NCBI GenBank assembly: GCA_903824515.1
Contig: CAIJXA010000102.1
Location: 1-25,946 of the forward strand
DNA: 25,946 nucleotides
Direction of reading: 5' to 3'
Origin: an uncultured bacterium
GTDB lineage: Bacteria > Patescibacteriota > Minisyncoccia > Moranbacterales > GWC2-37-73
The position numbers and the translations under genes are program-made. Positions 1 to 6,996 of the stretch are shown here, piece by piece (within the stretch, counting starts at the first letter, position 1; each line of letters begins with the position of its first letter). Below the pieces are notes generated by a model. That model ran no database searches, was not told the origin of the DNA, and saw only the letters and a list, made by a program, of their open reading frames with translations.

Positions 1-659
1 ACGGTGAGATTGGCGCAGGCGTTCAAGGGGCGCTTGAAAAAGTCTATATTTCCAGTGAGCGATTGGTTGCGCTCATTGAAGACCTCTTGAATGTTTCGCG
101 TATTGAATCTGGAAGGATGAATTTTGTGTTTGAAAAGGCAAGTATTGGAAAACTTTTAAAGGAGCTTTATGATAATTTCATCTTGAGCGCAAAGGAGAAG
201 AAGTTTTATTTTGATTTGAAGTTGCCAGAAACACCAATGCCTGAAATTATGATGGATTATGCTAAGGTTCGAGAATTGATTTCAAATTTTATTGATAATG
301 CCTTGAAATATACTGAAAAAGGCGGGGTGACGGTTAAGGCTGAAATAAAGAAAGAGGGAGTGGTTATTGATGAAAATGGTTTTGTGATTGCCGACAAAAA
401 ATCACAGTTTGGCAAAATGATTCGTATCACAGTTTCTGACACGGGAATTGGAGTTTCAAAGGAGGAAATCCCTTATCTTTTCCGAAAGTTTTCTCGTGGC
501 AAAGACGTTTCACGCTTGCACGTTGGTGGCACCGGTCTGGGTCTTTATGTTGGCAAGGCGATTGCGCAAAACCATAATGGACAAGTTTGGGTTGAGTCCG
601 ATGGCGCAGGTTTGGGCAGCAGGTTTATTATTGAAATTCCAGTTGAACACGCGGAATAA
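1..659 (+). CDS. Sensor histidine kinase, C-terminal part (5' end outside window)
   Basis: This is the C-terminal part of a two-component sensor kinase, which autophosphorylates a histidine from ATP and passes the phosphate to a response regulator. The frame (first full codon at position 3) is open to the left edge, so the TTG at 63 is not the real start. The retained end of the dimerisation helix reads LIEDLLNVSRIESG, as after the H-box of HisKA domains; the phospho-accepting His lies upstream of the window. The HATPase_c domain follows: N-box ELISNFIDNALKYT, G1 box DTGIGVSKEEIPYLF, and G2 box GGTGLGLYVGKAIA. A 20-30 residue insertion sits between N-box and G1. The protein ends 18 bp before the HIT gene. 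Any sensor or membrane domains are outside the window. The partner is unknown; the double receiver at 7 kb is a possible but unproven candidate. Confidence 0.93.
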   Translation, partial: GEIGAGVQGALEKVYISSERLVALIEDLLNVSRIESGRMNFVFEKASIGKLLKELYDNFILSAKEKKFYFDLKLPETPMPEIMMDYAKVRELISNFIDNALKYTEKGGVTVKAEIKKEGVVIDENGFVIADKKSQFGKMIRITVSDTGIGVSKEEIPYLFRKFSRGKDVSRLHVGGTGLGLYVGKAIAQNHNGQVWVESDGAGLGSRFIIEIPVEHAE

Positions 660-677
660 GTTATAATTCTTAATTTT

Positions 678-1139
678 ATGACTAGCATGCCTGATTGTAT
701 TTTTTGCAAAATTGTCGCAGGGACAGTTCCGTGTCACAAAATTTGGGAGGATGATTTGCATTTGGCTTTTCTTTCGATTTTTCCCAACACGGAAGGTTTT
801 TCAGTGGTGATTCCAAAAAAGCATTATCCGAGTTATGTTTTTGATTTACCGCAAGAGGTGCGTGCGAATTTGATTGAAGCGGCTGGCAAAGTGGCCAAGC
901 TTCTGGACAAAAAGTTTGAAGATGTTGGACGCACCGCCATGATTTTTGAAGGCTTTGGGGTTGACCACGTGCACGCCAAACTTTTTCCGATGCACGGCAC
1001 CAAAAAAGAAAACTGGGAGAAAGCAAATTCTGACGTGGAAAAATATTTTGAAAAATATGAAGGCTATGTTTCCTCGCATGATTTCAAAAGAGCCGATGAT
1101 GGTGAGTTGGCAAAGTTGGCGGAGAAAATCCGAGGGTAA
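678..1139 (+). CDS. HIT-family nucleotide-binding protein
   Basis: A 153-aa protein of the histidine-triad superfamily (nucleotidyl hydrolases/transferases acting on AMP conjugates or dinucleoside polyphosphates). It opens with the usual CxxC start (PDCIFCKIVAGTVP, C7 and C10, probable zinc ligands with a downstream His) and carries the triad region at 94-104, GVDHVHAKLFP. In the standard HxHxH motif the second His is the nucleophile; here it is H99. The first His is H97, but the third position is K101 instead of His. The remainder of the fold (FSVVIPKKHYPS, the long helix EVRANLIEAAGKVAKLL) looks intact. The C-terminal ~40 residues after PMHG are longer than in minimal HIT proteins. A TATAAT at 662-667 would give a nearly leaderless transcript, though no good -35 is visible. 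The exact substrate cannot be told. Confidence 0.9.
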   Translation: MTSMPDCIFCKIVAGTVPCHKIWEDDLHLAFLSIFPNTEGFSVVIPKKHYPSYVFDLPQEVRANLIEAAGKVAKLLDKKFEDVGRTAMIFEGFGVDHVHAKLFPMHGTKKENWEKANSDVEKYFEKYEGYVSSHDFKRADDGELAKLAEKIRG

Positions 1140-1147
1140 TTGCTTTT

Positions 1148-1175
1148 TTGACAGAAAAGAAAAAAAGAGTAAAAT
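1148..1175 (+). promoter_or_regulatory. Sigma70-type promoter for the 85-aa coiled-coil gene
   Basis: TTGACA at 1148-1153, a 16-bp spacer, then TAAAAT at 1170-1175. Transcription would start about 7 bp on, at 1181-1183, essentially on the ATG at 1183, so the transcript would be leaderless. The -35 overlaps the end of the intergenic space right after the HIT stop codon. Confidence 0.6.
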
Positions 1176-1182
1176 TAAAAAC

Positions 1183-1440
1183 ATGAAGAAACAAGCAAAA
1201 AACACAACTAAAAAAGCTTATGGTTTCGGAGAAGTTATGTTGATGCTGGAAAGCATGAATGATGGTATTGCGGTTGTTTCCGAACAATATGGCGATGTCG
1301 TGCGAAGATTGGATCAGATTCAAGATGATCTTGCAGATATTAAACATGATTTGAAACGCAAAGTTTCTTATGATGAGTTTGCAAAACTAGAAAATCGCAC
1401 AATTAAATTGGAAAAGCTAGTTTTTTCGAAATTAGCTTAA
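1183..1440 (+). CDS. Small coiled-coil protein, unknown function
   Basis: An 85-aa protein with no recognised function. The N-terminus is basic (MKKQAKNTTKKAYGFGEVM). It is followed by a helix-forming middle with the heptad-like pattern VVRRLDQIQDDLADIKHDL and a second helix FAKLENRTIKLEKLVFSKL, so it probably forms a coiled-coil oligomer. Such small coiled-coil proteins are common in Patescibacteria, but I cannot name this one. The same frame is open back to 946, but that stretch is inside the HIT gene in another frame. A promoter at 1148-1175 and a terminator at 1469-1490 bracket this ATG, so the gene seems to be a single transcription unit. Confidence 0.75.
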   Translation: MKKQAKNTTKKAYGFGEVMLMLESMNDGIAVVSEQYGDVVRRLDQIQDDLADIKHDLKRKVSYDEFAKLENRTIKLEKLVFSKLA

Positions 1441-1468
1441 TAGAATATTTTTTTAGATGAAACATTTG

Positions 1469-1490
1469 AACAGCTTGGGGCTGTTTTTTT
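1469..1490 (+). terminator. Intrinsic terminator after the coiled-coil gene
   Basis: Perfect 6-bp stem AACAGC/GCTGTT (1469-1474 with 1480-1485), 5-nt loop TTGGG, and a T-run from 1484 to 1490. It lies 28 bp after the stop codon at 1440 and separates this unit from proS. Confidence 0.85.
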
Positions 1491-1491
1491 G

Positions 1492-1520
1492 TTGATTTTT
1501 AGGTTAAATGAGGATATACT
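1492..1520 (+). promoter_or_regulatory. Probable proS promoter
   Basis: TTGATT at 1492-1497, exactly 17 bp spacer, TATACT at 1515-1520. The predicted start near 1527 leaves a leader of about 20 nt to the ATG at 1547. A second -10-like TATAAT (1526-1531) lies just downstream, without a clear -35. Confidence 0.5.
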
Positions 1521-1546
1521 AATAATATAATTTTAAAGTGAACAAT

Positions 1547-2788
1547 ATGAAACAATCAAGATTATTTACCAAAACTAGCAAAACGGTTCCAGCTGATGAG
1601 GTTTCCAAAAATGCACAACTTTTGATTCAAGCTGGTTTTATTCATAAAGAAATGGCTGGCGTTTATGCTTATATGCCTTTGGGACTTCGAGTGATTGAAA
1701 ATATCAAGAGAATCGTGCGCGAAGAAATGAATGGCGTGGGCGGACAAGAGGTGTTGATGACGACTTTGCAGCCCAAGGATATTTGGGAGAAAACTGATCG
1801 CTGGAGTGATGCTAAAGTAGACAATTGGTTCAAAACCAAACTTGTGAACGGAACTGAACTTGGAGTGGGCTTAACTCACGAAGAACCAATTGTAGATGCT
1901 GTCAGTAATTATGTTAGTTCTTACAAAGATATGCCTTTTGCGGTTTATCAAATTCAAAACAAATTTCGCAATGAACTTAGAGCCAAAAGTGGGCTTTTGC
2001 GGGGACGCGAATTTTTGATGAAAGATATGTATACTTTTTGTCGTGATCAAAAGCAACACGAAGAAGAATATGAAAAAATTGTGGCAGCTTATTTCAAAGT
2101 TTATACTCGTTTAGGTTTGGGCGACATTACCTATCGAACTTATGCTGATGGTGGAATTTTCACTCCGCGTTTCAGTGACGAGTTTCAAACTCTAAGTGAG
2201 GTTGGCGAAGATAATATTTATGTGGATGAAGACAAAAAAATTGCTATTAATGAAGAGATTTTGACAGATGAAAATTTGGCAAAACTTGGACTTGAACGTA
2301 AGAAGCTTGTGCAGAAAAAAGGTGTTGAAGTTGGCAACACTTTTCATCTTGAGTCGAAATATACTGATGCTCTTGATTTATATTACAACGATGAAAAAGG
2401 TGAGAAAAAGTCCATAATCATGGGTTGTTATGGAATCGGAGTCAGTCGGTTGATGGGCGTAATAGCGGAGCTTTTTGCAGATGAAAAAGGTTTGATGTGG
2501 CCAGCAAGTATTGCACCGTTTGCAGTTCATTTGGTGAGTCTTGGACAAGATGAACAAGCGGAAAAAATTTATGCAGATCTTTCTGCGGCTGGAGTGGAAG
2601 TCTTGTTTGATGATCGCGATGTAAGCGCTGGCGAAAAATTTGCCGGCAGCGATTTGATTGGGATTCCCTATCGGGTTGTTGTTAGCAAAAAATCTTTAGA
2701 AGCGGGCGGAGTGGAACTGAAAAAACGCAGTGAGCAGGCAAATGAGATTATTGCAATTAAAGATCTGATTAGTTTACTGAAGAAATAA
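1547..2788 (+). CDS. proS: Prolyl-tRNA synthetase, short form without editing insertion
   Basis: Charges tRNA-Pro with proline (class II synthetase, cytoplasmic). It has 413 aa from the ATG at 1547; a GTG at 1538 in frame is possible. Class II motif 1 lies in GLRVIENIKRIVREEM, motif 2 in FRNELRAKSGLLRGREFLMK, and motif 3 in GCYGIGVSRLMGVIAEL. The last ~100 residues (HLVSLGQDEQAEKIYADL, DDRDVSAGEKF, GIPYRVVV) form the anticodon-binding domain. Typical bacterial ProRS is about 570 aa because a ~180-aa editing domain (INS, which removes alanine from tRNA-Pro) lies between motifs 2 and 3. Here the stretch between them is only about 100 residues, with no room for INS. Short ProRS forms are known in alphaproteobacteria and mitochondria. 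No separate editing gene (YbaK/ProX type) is visible in the window. Confidence 0.96.
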   Translation: MKQSRLFTKTSKTVPADEVSKNAQLLIQAGFIHKEMAGVYAYMPLGLRVIENIKRIVREEMNGVGGQEVLMTTLQPKDIWEKTDRWSDAKVDNWFKTKLVNGTELGVGLTHEEPIVDAVSNYVSSYKDMPFAVYQIQNKFRNELRAKSGLLRGREFLMKDMYTFCRDQKQHEEEYEKIVAAYFKVYTRLGLGDITYRTYADGGIFTPRFSDEFQTLSEVGEDNIYVDEDKKIAINEEILTDENLAKLGLERKKLVQKKGVEVGNTFHLESKYTDALDLYYNDEKGEKKSIIMGCYGIGVSRLMGVIAELFADEKGLMWPASIAPFAVHLVSLGQDEQAEKIYADLSAAGVEVLFDDRDVSAGEKFAGSDLIGIPYRVVVSKKSLEAGGVELKKRSEQANEIIAIKDLISLLKK

Positions 2789-2845
2789 ATTTGCTTAAAA
2801 GCAAATATTATCACACTATCGAGCATGATAGTATTTGCCGAAAAA

Positions 2846-2961
2846 TTCGTAGATTAGATTCGTATTTAATTCGCCCGCCTGCCCGCCCAAAACGTTTCAC
2901 GTAGTGATGCGGGTGGGTATCGCAATGCTTTAAGCATTGCGGGCAGGTAGTTTCGTATCGG
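2846..2961 (+). repeat. TTCGTA leader repeat, copy A, interrupted
   Basis: Matches copies B (5805-5841) and C (11295-11331) in two blocks, 2846-2873 and 2948-2961, the last ending in TTTCGTATCGG. It ends 4 bp before the ABC ATPase start codon. Block 1 also has a 5-bp duplication (AGATTAGATT). The 74 bp in between are a GC-rich palindromic insert listed separately. Confidence 0.8.
2874..2947 (+). repeat. 74-bp GC-rich palindromic insert inside leader repeat
   Basis: Inverted ends CCTGCCCGC (2878-2886) and GCGGGCAGG (2939-2947), an inner 10-bp palindrome CGCAATGCTT/AAGCATTGCG (2921-2930 with 2932-2941), and a small TCAC-GTA-GTGA hairpin. It is much more GC-rich than its surroundings. Removing it restores the uninterrupted repeat seen at 5805 and 11295. 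No target duplication is clear. It resembles a non-autonomous palindromic (MITE/REP-like) element. Confidence 0.65.
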
Positions 2962-2965
2962 TTGT

Positions 2966-3949
2966 ATGAAAATAAAACCAATCATTGAAGTTAAAAATCT
3001 TTGCAAGACGTATGAATATGTTGAGAAAAAGCCGGGTTTAAAAAATTCTTTTTTGAATCTTTTTAAGGCTGAAAAAAAACAAAAGGAGGCGGTGAAAAAT
3101 GTAAGTTTTGAAATTGAAAAAGGTGAATTGGTTGGTTTTTTGGGTCCCAATGGCGCTGGGAAAACCACGACGCTCAAAATGCTTTCGGGAATCCTGACTC
3201 CGACCTCAGGGCAGGTCAGTGTGCTTGGCTATGAACCGATCAAAAGACAAAAAGAATATCAAATGCAATTTGCTTTTGTGATGGGACAAAAGATGCAGCT
3301 TTGGTGGGACTTGCCAGCGATGGAAAGTTTTCTGCTCAACAAAAAAATTTATGAAGTTAGCGATGAAGACTTTGAAAAAAATCTCTCTGAAATGATTAAG
3401 CTCTTGGATGTGGGTGAAATCGTCAACAAACAAGTGCGCCAACTTTCTTTGGGCGAGCGCATGAAATGTGAATTGATTGCAGCGCTCCTGCACAATCCAA
3501 AAGTGCTGTTTTTGGATGAGCCGACCATTGGCCTGGATGTGGTAGCGCAAAAAAAGATTCGAGACTTTATCAAAAAATACAACAAAGAAAGAAAAACCAC
3601 TATCATTTTGACTTCGCATTACATGGAAGACATTGCGCAACTTTGCAAGCGGATTGTTATTATTGATTTGGGAAAGATTATTTATGATGGACATTTGGAA
3701 GATTTGATTTCCAAATATGCGCCAAACAAGAAACTGACAATTTATTTTGACCAAGAAGTGACGCAAAGTGAAATTGAGAAATTTGGAAAAATTATTGATT
3801 TTGAACAATCAAAAGTTTGTTTTGAAGTTCCCAGAAGTGAAGTGAAGAATGTGACAGGCAAAATCTTGGCTAGCGATTTTGAGGTTGGAGATTTGGAAAT
3901 TGATGAAGAAGATATTGAAAGTATTATTCGACATATTTTTACGAAATAA
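2966..3949 (+). CDS. ABC-2 type exporter, ATP-binding subunit
   Basis: A 327-aa ATPase that would power the two permeases encoded next. Walker A GPNGAGKTT at 60-68, Q-loop region FVMGQKMQLWWDLP near 105-117, signature LSLGE at 160-164 (LSGGQ variant), Walker B VLFLDEP at 180-186, and H-loop His218 in ILTSHYMED. An insertion before Walker A (about residues 17-40) and the C-terminal ~90 residues after the core recall the COG4586-like subfamily, whose partners are permeases of the kind found downstream (from memory, not searched). The C-terminal part is probably regulatory. The substrate is unknown. The start codon lies 4 bp after leader repeat copy A. A 141-bp gap with a strong hairpin separates it from permease 1, so the stoichiometry may be set after transcription. 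Confidence 0.93.
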   Translation: MKIKPIIEVKNLCKTYEYVEKKPGLKNSFLNLFKAEKKQKEAVKNVSFEIEKGELVGFLGPNGAGKTTTLKMLSGILTPTSGQVSVLGYEPIKRQKEYQMQFAFVMGQKMQLWWDLPAMESFLLNKKIYEVSDEDFEKNLSEMIKLLDVGEIVNKQVRQLSLGERMKCELIAALLHNPKVLFLDEPTIGLDVVAQKKIRDFIKKYNKERKTTIILTSHYMEDIAQLCKRIVIIDLGKIIYDGHLEDLISKYAPNKKLTIYFDQEVTQSEIEKFGKIIDFEQSKVCFEVPRSEVKNVTGKILASDFEVGDLEIDEEDIESIIRHIFTK

Positions 3950-4009
3950 ATTTACCCCAGTCGAATAGTTTTTTTAAAGTAGTAACTTTTTGAGTCACTG
4001 AGCCACTGT

Positions 4010-4043
4010 GGAGCTAAGCTCCTGAATACAGGATCTTAGCTCC
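4010..4043 (+). repeat. Strong hairpin between ABC ATPase and permease genes
   Basis: GGAGCTAAG/CTTAGCTCC (4010-4018 with 4035-4043), one mismatch, then TCCTG/CAGGA around the loop AATA: 14 bp of pairing. It is followed by ATTCAGGATGACAG (4054-4067), whose complement resembles one end of the widespread GTCATCCTGA-type palindromic repeat of bacteria. There is no T-run after it, so it is not a classic terminator. It may be a degenerate mobile palindrome or a processing/attenuation site in the operon. Confidence 0.7.
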
Positions 4044-4090
4044 ATTCCAACAAATTCAGGATGACAGTTCTAATTTAGTTAAAATTGATT

Positions 4091-4882
4091 ATGGGTAAAT
4101 ATTTGGCGACTATTGCAAATAGTATGAAAAAAAGTTTGGCTTATCGCGCCGACACTTTCATTCGCATGCTGGCGGCATTTTTTTCATTTGTGGTGCTCTT
4201 TTTTCTTTGGACGACAATTTATGGACAAGGCAATCAAATAGGGAATTATTCTCTAACTCAAATTATCACTTATTATGTTTTTGTGGCGATTTTTGAACTT
4301 TTAATTATGAGTCTGGATGTTTCCTGGGGAATAGGTGAGGAGATTAAAAATGGACAGATTGTTGGTAGCATACTCAGGCCAATTAATTATTTGAAATATA
4401 AATTTGCTCAAGCAATTGGTGGGCTCACTTATCGTTTGATAATTTTTGTTCCTCCTCTTTTGGTGGCTGTTTTCTTGTTGAGAAATTATTTGACGCGAGC
4501 AGAAAGTATAATGGCTTATGTGATTTTTGCAGCTATTGCCTTGGTTAGTTTCGTGCTTTACTTTTTGATTTATTTTATTGCCGGAGTTATTTCTTTTTGG
4601 ACTGTTGACTATCATGGGCCACTTTATACTTTCTTCACGATTATTAGCTTCATGCAGGGGACACTGCTGCCACTTGATTTGATGCCAAAATGGTTGTTGG
4701 CAGTTAGTCAATGGTTGCCGTTTAAGTTTTTGTTTTTTGTGCCGGTCAGTTTTGTGACTGGACGCCTGAGTTTTGATTGGTCAATAATTTTGATTCCGCT
4801 GATTTGGTGTGTGGGACTTGCTTTATTTGGATGGTTTTTATATTTAAGAGGAGTTAAAAAATATGAGAGTTATGGTATCTAG
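4091..4882 (+). CDS. ABC-2 type exporter permease, subunit 1
   Basis: A 263-aa integral membrane protein. The ATG at 4091 (MGKYLATIANSMKKSLAYRA) is preferred over an in-frame TTG two codons upstream. About six hydrophobic segments are visible, the first at FIRMLAAFFSFVVLFFLW and the last at IILIPLIWCVGLALFGWF. The conserved-looking cytoplasmic stretch GIGEEIKNGQIVGSILRPIN also appears in permease 2 as QQIKDGSLDGILLKPID, so the two subunits are paralogues. This fits the ABC2_membrane_6 (former DUF990) family. It overlaps the next gene by 20 bp, which suggests coupled translation and a heterodimeric channel. The substrate is unknown. Confidence 0.88.
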   Translation: MGKYLATIANSMKKSLAYRADTFIRMLAAFFSFVVLFFLWTTIYGQGNQIGNYSLTQIITYYVFVAIFELLIMSLDVSWGIGEEIKNGQIVGSILRPINYLKYKFAQAIGGLTYRLIIFVPPLLVAVFLLRNYLTRAESIMAYVIFAAIALVSFVLYFLIYFIAGVISFWTVDYHGPLYTFFTIISFMQGTLLPLDLMPKWLLAVSQWLPFKFLFFVPVSFVTGRLSFDWSIILIPLIWCVGLALFGWFLYLRGVKKYESYGI

Positions 4883-5672
4883 CTTGAAAAAATATTTTCA
4901 AATTTTTTTGCATTTGCAAAAATTTAATTTGATGAAGAAGATGGCCTATCCGGTGTCTTTTTTAAACTTGTTGGCCACTATATTTCTCGTCATGTTTTTA
5001 CATGTGCTTTTTATTAAAATAACTTTTAATTACATTACTTCTTTGGCAGGTTGGACATTTTATCAAGTGTTGGCAATTGTTGGAGCCTACATGATTATGG
5101 AGGGCCTCGCGTGGATTCTTTTTGCTAATTTAAATTCATTTAGTCAGCAAATCAAGGATGGTTCTTTAGACGGTATTTTACTTAAACCTATTGATGCTCA
5201 ATTTTTTGTTTCTTTTTGGAGGGGTGATTTAGAGGATGTCGTCAGGATTGTCACTGGTGTTTGTTTACTTTTTTTGGTGGCTAAAAATATTGCTGGTATA
5301 ACTTTTGTGCAATTGTTTTTGTTTTTGTTGACTTTACTAAATGGTATGATTATCATGTATAGTGTTAATTTGATTGTGCGTTGCGCTGGTTTTTGGATTA
5401 TTGAAGTGACAAGTTTGTGGCTTTTGATGGACAAGTTGTTTGATAATTCTCAATACCCAACTGACATTTATTCTCAAAAAATTGTGCGAGCATTTTTTAC
5501 TTTCGTGATTCCTTTGGCTTTTGTAGCCACGGTGCCAGCCAAAATGTTGACTTGGAAGGCAGTTGATTGGCAATTTTTCGGACTTTCCTTTTTGGTGGCT
5601 GCTAGTTTTTTTGTGCTAGCGCGTGGGTTTTGGAAATTTTCTCTCAGACATTATTCTAGTGCAAGCAGTTGA
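4863..5672 (+). CDS. ABC-2 type exporter permease, subunit 2
   Basis: A 269-aa membrane protein and likely partner of the 4091 gene. A good Shine-Dalgarno AGGAG (4849-4853) lies 9 nt before the ATG; most genes here have none, so this is the best-marked start in the operon. The N-terminus is basic and cytoplasmic (MRVMVSSLKKYF), with about six hydrophobic segments, for example FLNLLATIFLVMFLHVLF and LFLFLLTLLNGMIIMYSV. It carries the paralogous loop QQIKDGSLDGILLKPID. It ends with UGA, which supports the standard code. The reading frame closes just before a palindromic element at 5683. Confidence 0.88.
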   Translation: MRVMVSSLKKYFQIFLHLQKFNLMKKMAYPVSFLNLLATIFLVMFLHVLFIKITFNYITSLAGWTFYQVLAIVGAYMIMEGLAWILFANLNSFSQQIKDGSLDGILLKPIDAQFFVSFWRGDLEDVVRIVTGVCLLFLVAKNIAGITFVQLFLFLLTLLNGMIIMYSVNLIVRCAGFWIIEVTSLWLLMDKLFDNSQYPTDIYSQKIVRAFFTFVIPLAFVATVPAKMLTWKAVDWQFFGLSFLVAASFFVLARGFWKFSLRHYSSASS

Positions 5673-5682
5673 TTTAGATGGC

Positions 5683-5777
5683 GTCATTGCGAGGATGTAA
5701 TCATCCGAAGCAATCTAGGGTCGTGATAGTTTCCTGGATCGCCACGCATTTCCGAGTACAGAAATGCTCGCGATGAC
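5683..5777 (+). repeat. 95-bp palindromic element of the GTCATTGCGAG type
   Basis: Inverted ends GTCATTGCGAG (5683-5693) and CTCGCGATGAC (5767-5777, 10/11 complementary), with the internal marks GAAGCAATCT and GGATCGCCACG. I recall near-identical elements scattered between genes in many unrelated bacteria. It has no coding capacity and is probably a non-autonomous mobile palindrome. Confidence 0.8.
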
Positions 5778-5804
5778 AAAAATGTATAATATGATTACGT
5801 GAGG

Positions 5805-5841
5805 TTCGTAGATTCGTATTTAATTCGTAGTTTCGTATCGG
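5805..5841 (+). repeat. TTCGTA leader repeat, copy B
   Basis: A 37-bp unit rich in TTCGTA, 36/37 identical to copy C at 11295 and uninterrupted, unlike copy A. It ends 3 bp before the ispH ATG. A TATAAT lies 14 bp upstream of it (5785-5790), so the unit probably falls in the 5' untranslated leader. Confidence 0.85.
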
Positions 5842-5844
5842 TTT

Positions 5845-6717
5845 ATGAAAATAACCTTAAGTAAATATGCGGGTTTCTGTGAGGGGGTGCAACGGGCTTA
5901 TGAAATGGTGGAAAAAATCGCCAAAGATTCAAAGGTGAAAAAACCGATTTTTGTGCTGGGCGCCTTGGTGCATAATGACGAGGTGGTGGCAAAAATTGAA
6001 AGCTTGGGGGTGAAAAAAATAAACGTCGAAGGAGAATTGGAAGACTTTTTTGAAAAAAATGAAAGTCAAATTGGAACTCTGGTAATTACAGCGCATGGAG
6101 TTGGACCAAAAATTTATGAACTGGCTAAAAAATATCAAATTTATTTAGTTGACACGACTTGTCCGCGCGTCATCAAGGTGCAAAGGCTGGCGAAGAATTT
6201 TTTTGAAAAAAATGTTCAGATTGTCATTATCGGTGAAAAGAATCACAAAGAAGTGGTGGGGATTTTTCAGTGGGGCGGCGAAAGTGCTATTTTCGTTGAA
6301 ACGGAAAAAGATTTGAAAGACTTGAACTTAGATCCTAATAAGGAAATTGCCGTCTTGTCTCAAACGACTCAAGATCAAGAATTTGTAAAGCGAGCAGCTG
6401 CTCAAATTTCAAAAAAATATCCCAAAGCTAAAATTCTGGATTCAATTTGTTTGGCCACGCACGATCGTCAAAGTGAAATCAATCAATTGGCTGCAAAAAA
6501 TGAGGTTGTGATTGTAATTGGCGACCCAGCTAGTTCAAACTCCAAGCGACTTTTTGAAATAGCCAAACGAAGCAACAAAAACTCATATTTTATCCAAAAA
6601 GCTCAGCAGTTAGAGCAGGAATGGTTTTCTGGCAAAAAAGCAGTGGCCGTCACCGCCGGAGCTTCAACGCCAGCCTGGATAATTGAAGAGGTTGTCTTGA
6701 AATTGAAAAACTTGTAG
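5845..6717 (+). CDS. ispH: 4-hydroxy-3-methylbut-2-enyl diphosphate reductase
   Basis: Iron-sulfur enzyme of the last MEP-pathway step, reducing HMBPP to IPP and DMAPP. At 290 aa it is close to the usual ~310. The three [4Fe-4S] cysteines are present: C12 (GFCEGV), C106 (VDTTCPRV) and C202 (DSICLATHDRQ). So are H43 (VHND), H84 (TAHGVG), H134 and the catalytic glutamate E136 (NHKEVVG). The substrate-binding SSNS motif and the C-terminal GASTPAWI are also there. No other MEP gene is in the window, so a full pathway cannot be claimed; in reduced genomes the gene may stand alone. The start follows leader repeat copy B directly, and the gene seems to be its own unit. Confidence 0.96.
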   Translation: MKITLSKYAGFCEGVQRAYEMVEKIAKDSKVKKPIFVLGALVHNDEVVAKIESLGVKKINVEGELEDFFEKNESQIGTLVITAHGVGPKIYELAKKYQIYLVDTTCPRVIKVQRLAKNFFEKNVQIVIIGEKNHKEVVGIFQWGGESAIFVETEKDLKDLNLDPNKEIAVLSQTTQDQEFVKRAAAQISKKYPKAKILDSICLATHDRQSEINQLAAKNEVVIVIGDPASSNSKRLFEIAKRSNKNSYFIQKAQQLEQEWFSGKKAVAVTAGASTPAWIIEEVVLKLKNL

Positions 6718-6737
6718 CTTTCTTTCAGCTTCATAAG

Positions 6738-6882
6738 AAGCTTAGGGTTTATATATTCGCACTCAAATTTCTAGAGCGTATTTCCTGTGCTAAGCAAGCT
6801 GCCCCTTGTCTACTTCGAGTCTTTTTCACTAAGTGAACCGGTTGTAAGTAATTTTTCGATTAAGCATATAAGCCCTAAGCTT
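6738..6882 (+). repeat. Inverted repeat pair in the ispH to receiver gap
   Basis: Left arm 6738-6754 (AAGCTTAGGGTTTATAT) and right arm 6866-6882 (ATATAAGCCCTAAGCTT) are complementary at 16 of 17 positions, with about 110 bp between them. A short perfect palindrome TTCACT-A-AGTGAA lies within. The 279-bp gap 6718-6996 holds this pair and a promoter; the frame is open from 6787, but I do not regard that stretch as coding. Confidence 0.6.
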
Positions 6883-6928
6883 GAAGATCTTCATAGCTTT
6901 ATAACTTTCAACTTTTTACTCATCCTGC

Positions 6929-6957
6929 TTGCCTTTTTCCTTTATTTTGGGTATACT
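6929..6957 (+). promoter_or_regulatory. Probable promoter of the double-receiver gene
   Basis: TTGCCT (6929-6934), 17-bp spacer, TATACT (6952-6957). Predicted transcription start near 6964, giving a ~33-nt leader to the ATG at 6997. This supports 6997, rather than 6787, as the real start. Confidence 0.45.
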
Positions 6958-6996
6958 TTGGTTGTAGAAAGAATATTTTTTAAATTGAAAAATACT

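Noticed and set aside
946..1182. Upstream extension of the 85-aa coiled-coil frame
   Set aside because: It overlaps the HIT gene in another frame; promoter and ATG at 1183 fit better.
3206..3808. 200-residue minus-strand open frame
   Set aside because: Antisense shadow of the ABC ATPase, whose motifs are all in the plus frame.
6787..6996. N-terminal extension of the double receiver with a membrane-like stretch
   Set aside because: The receiver fold starts exactly at 6997; a promoter and an inverted repeat occupy this gap. A membrane anchor is possible but less likely.
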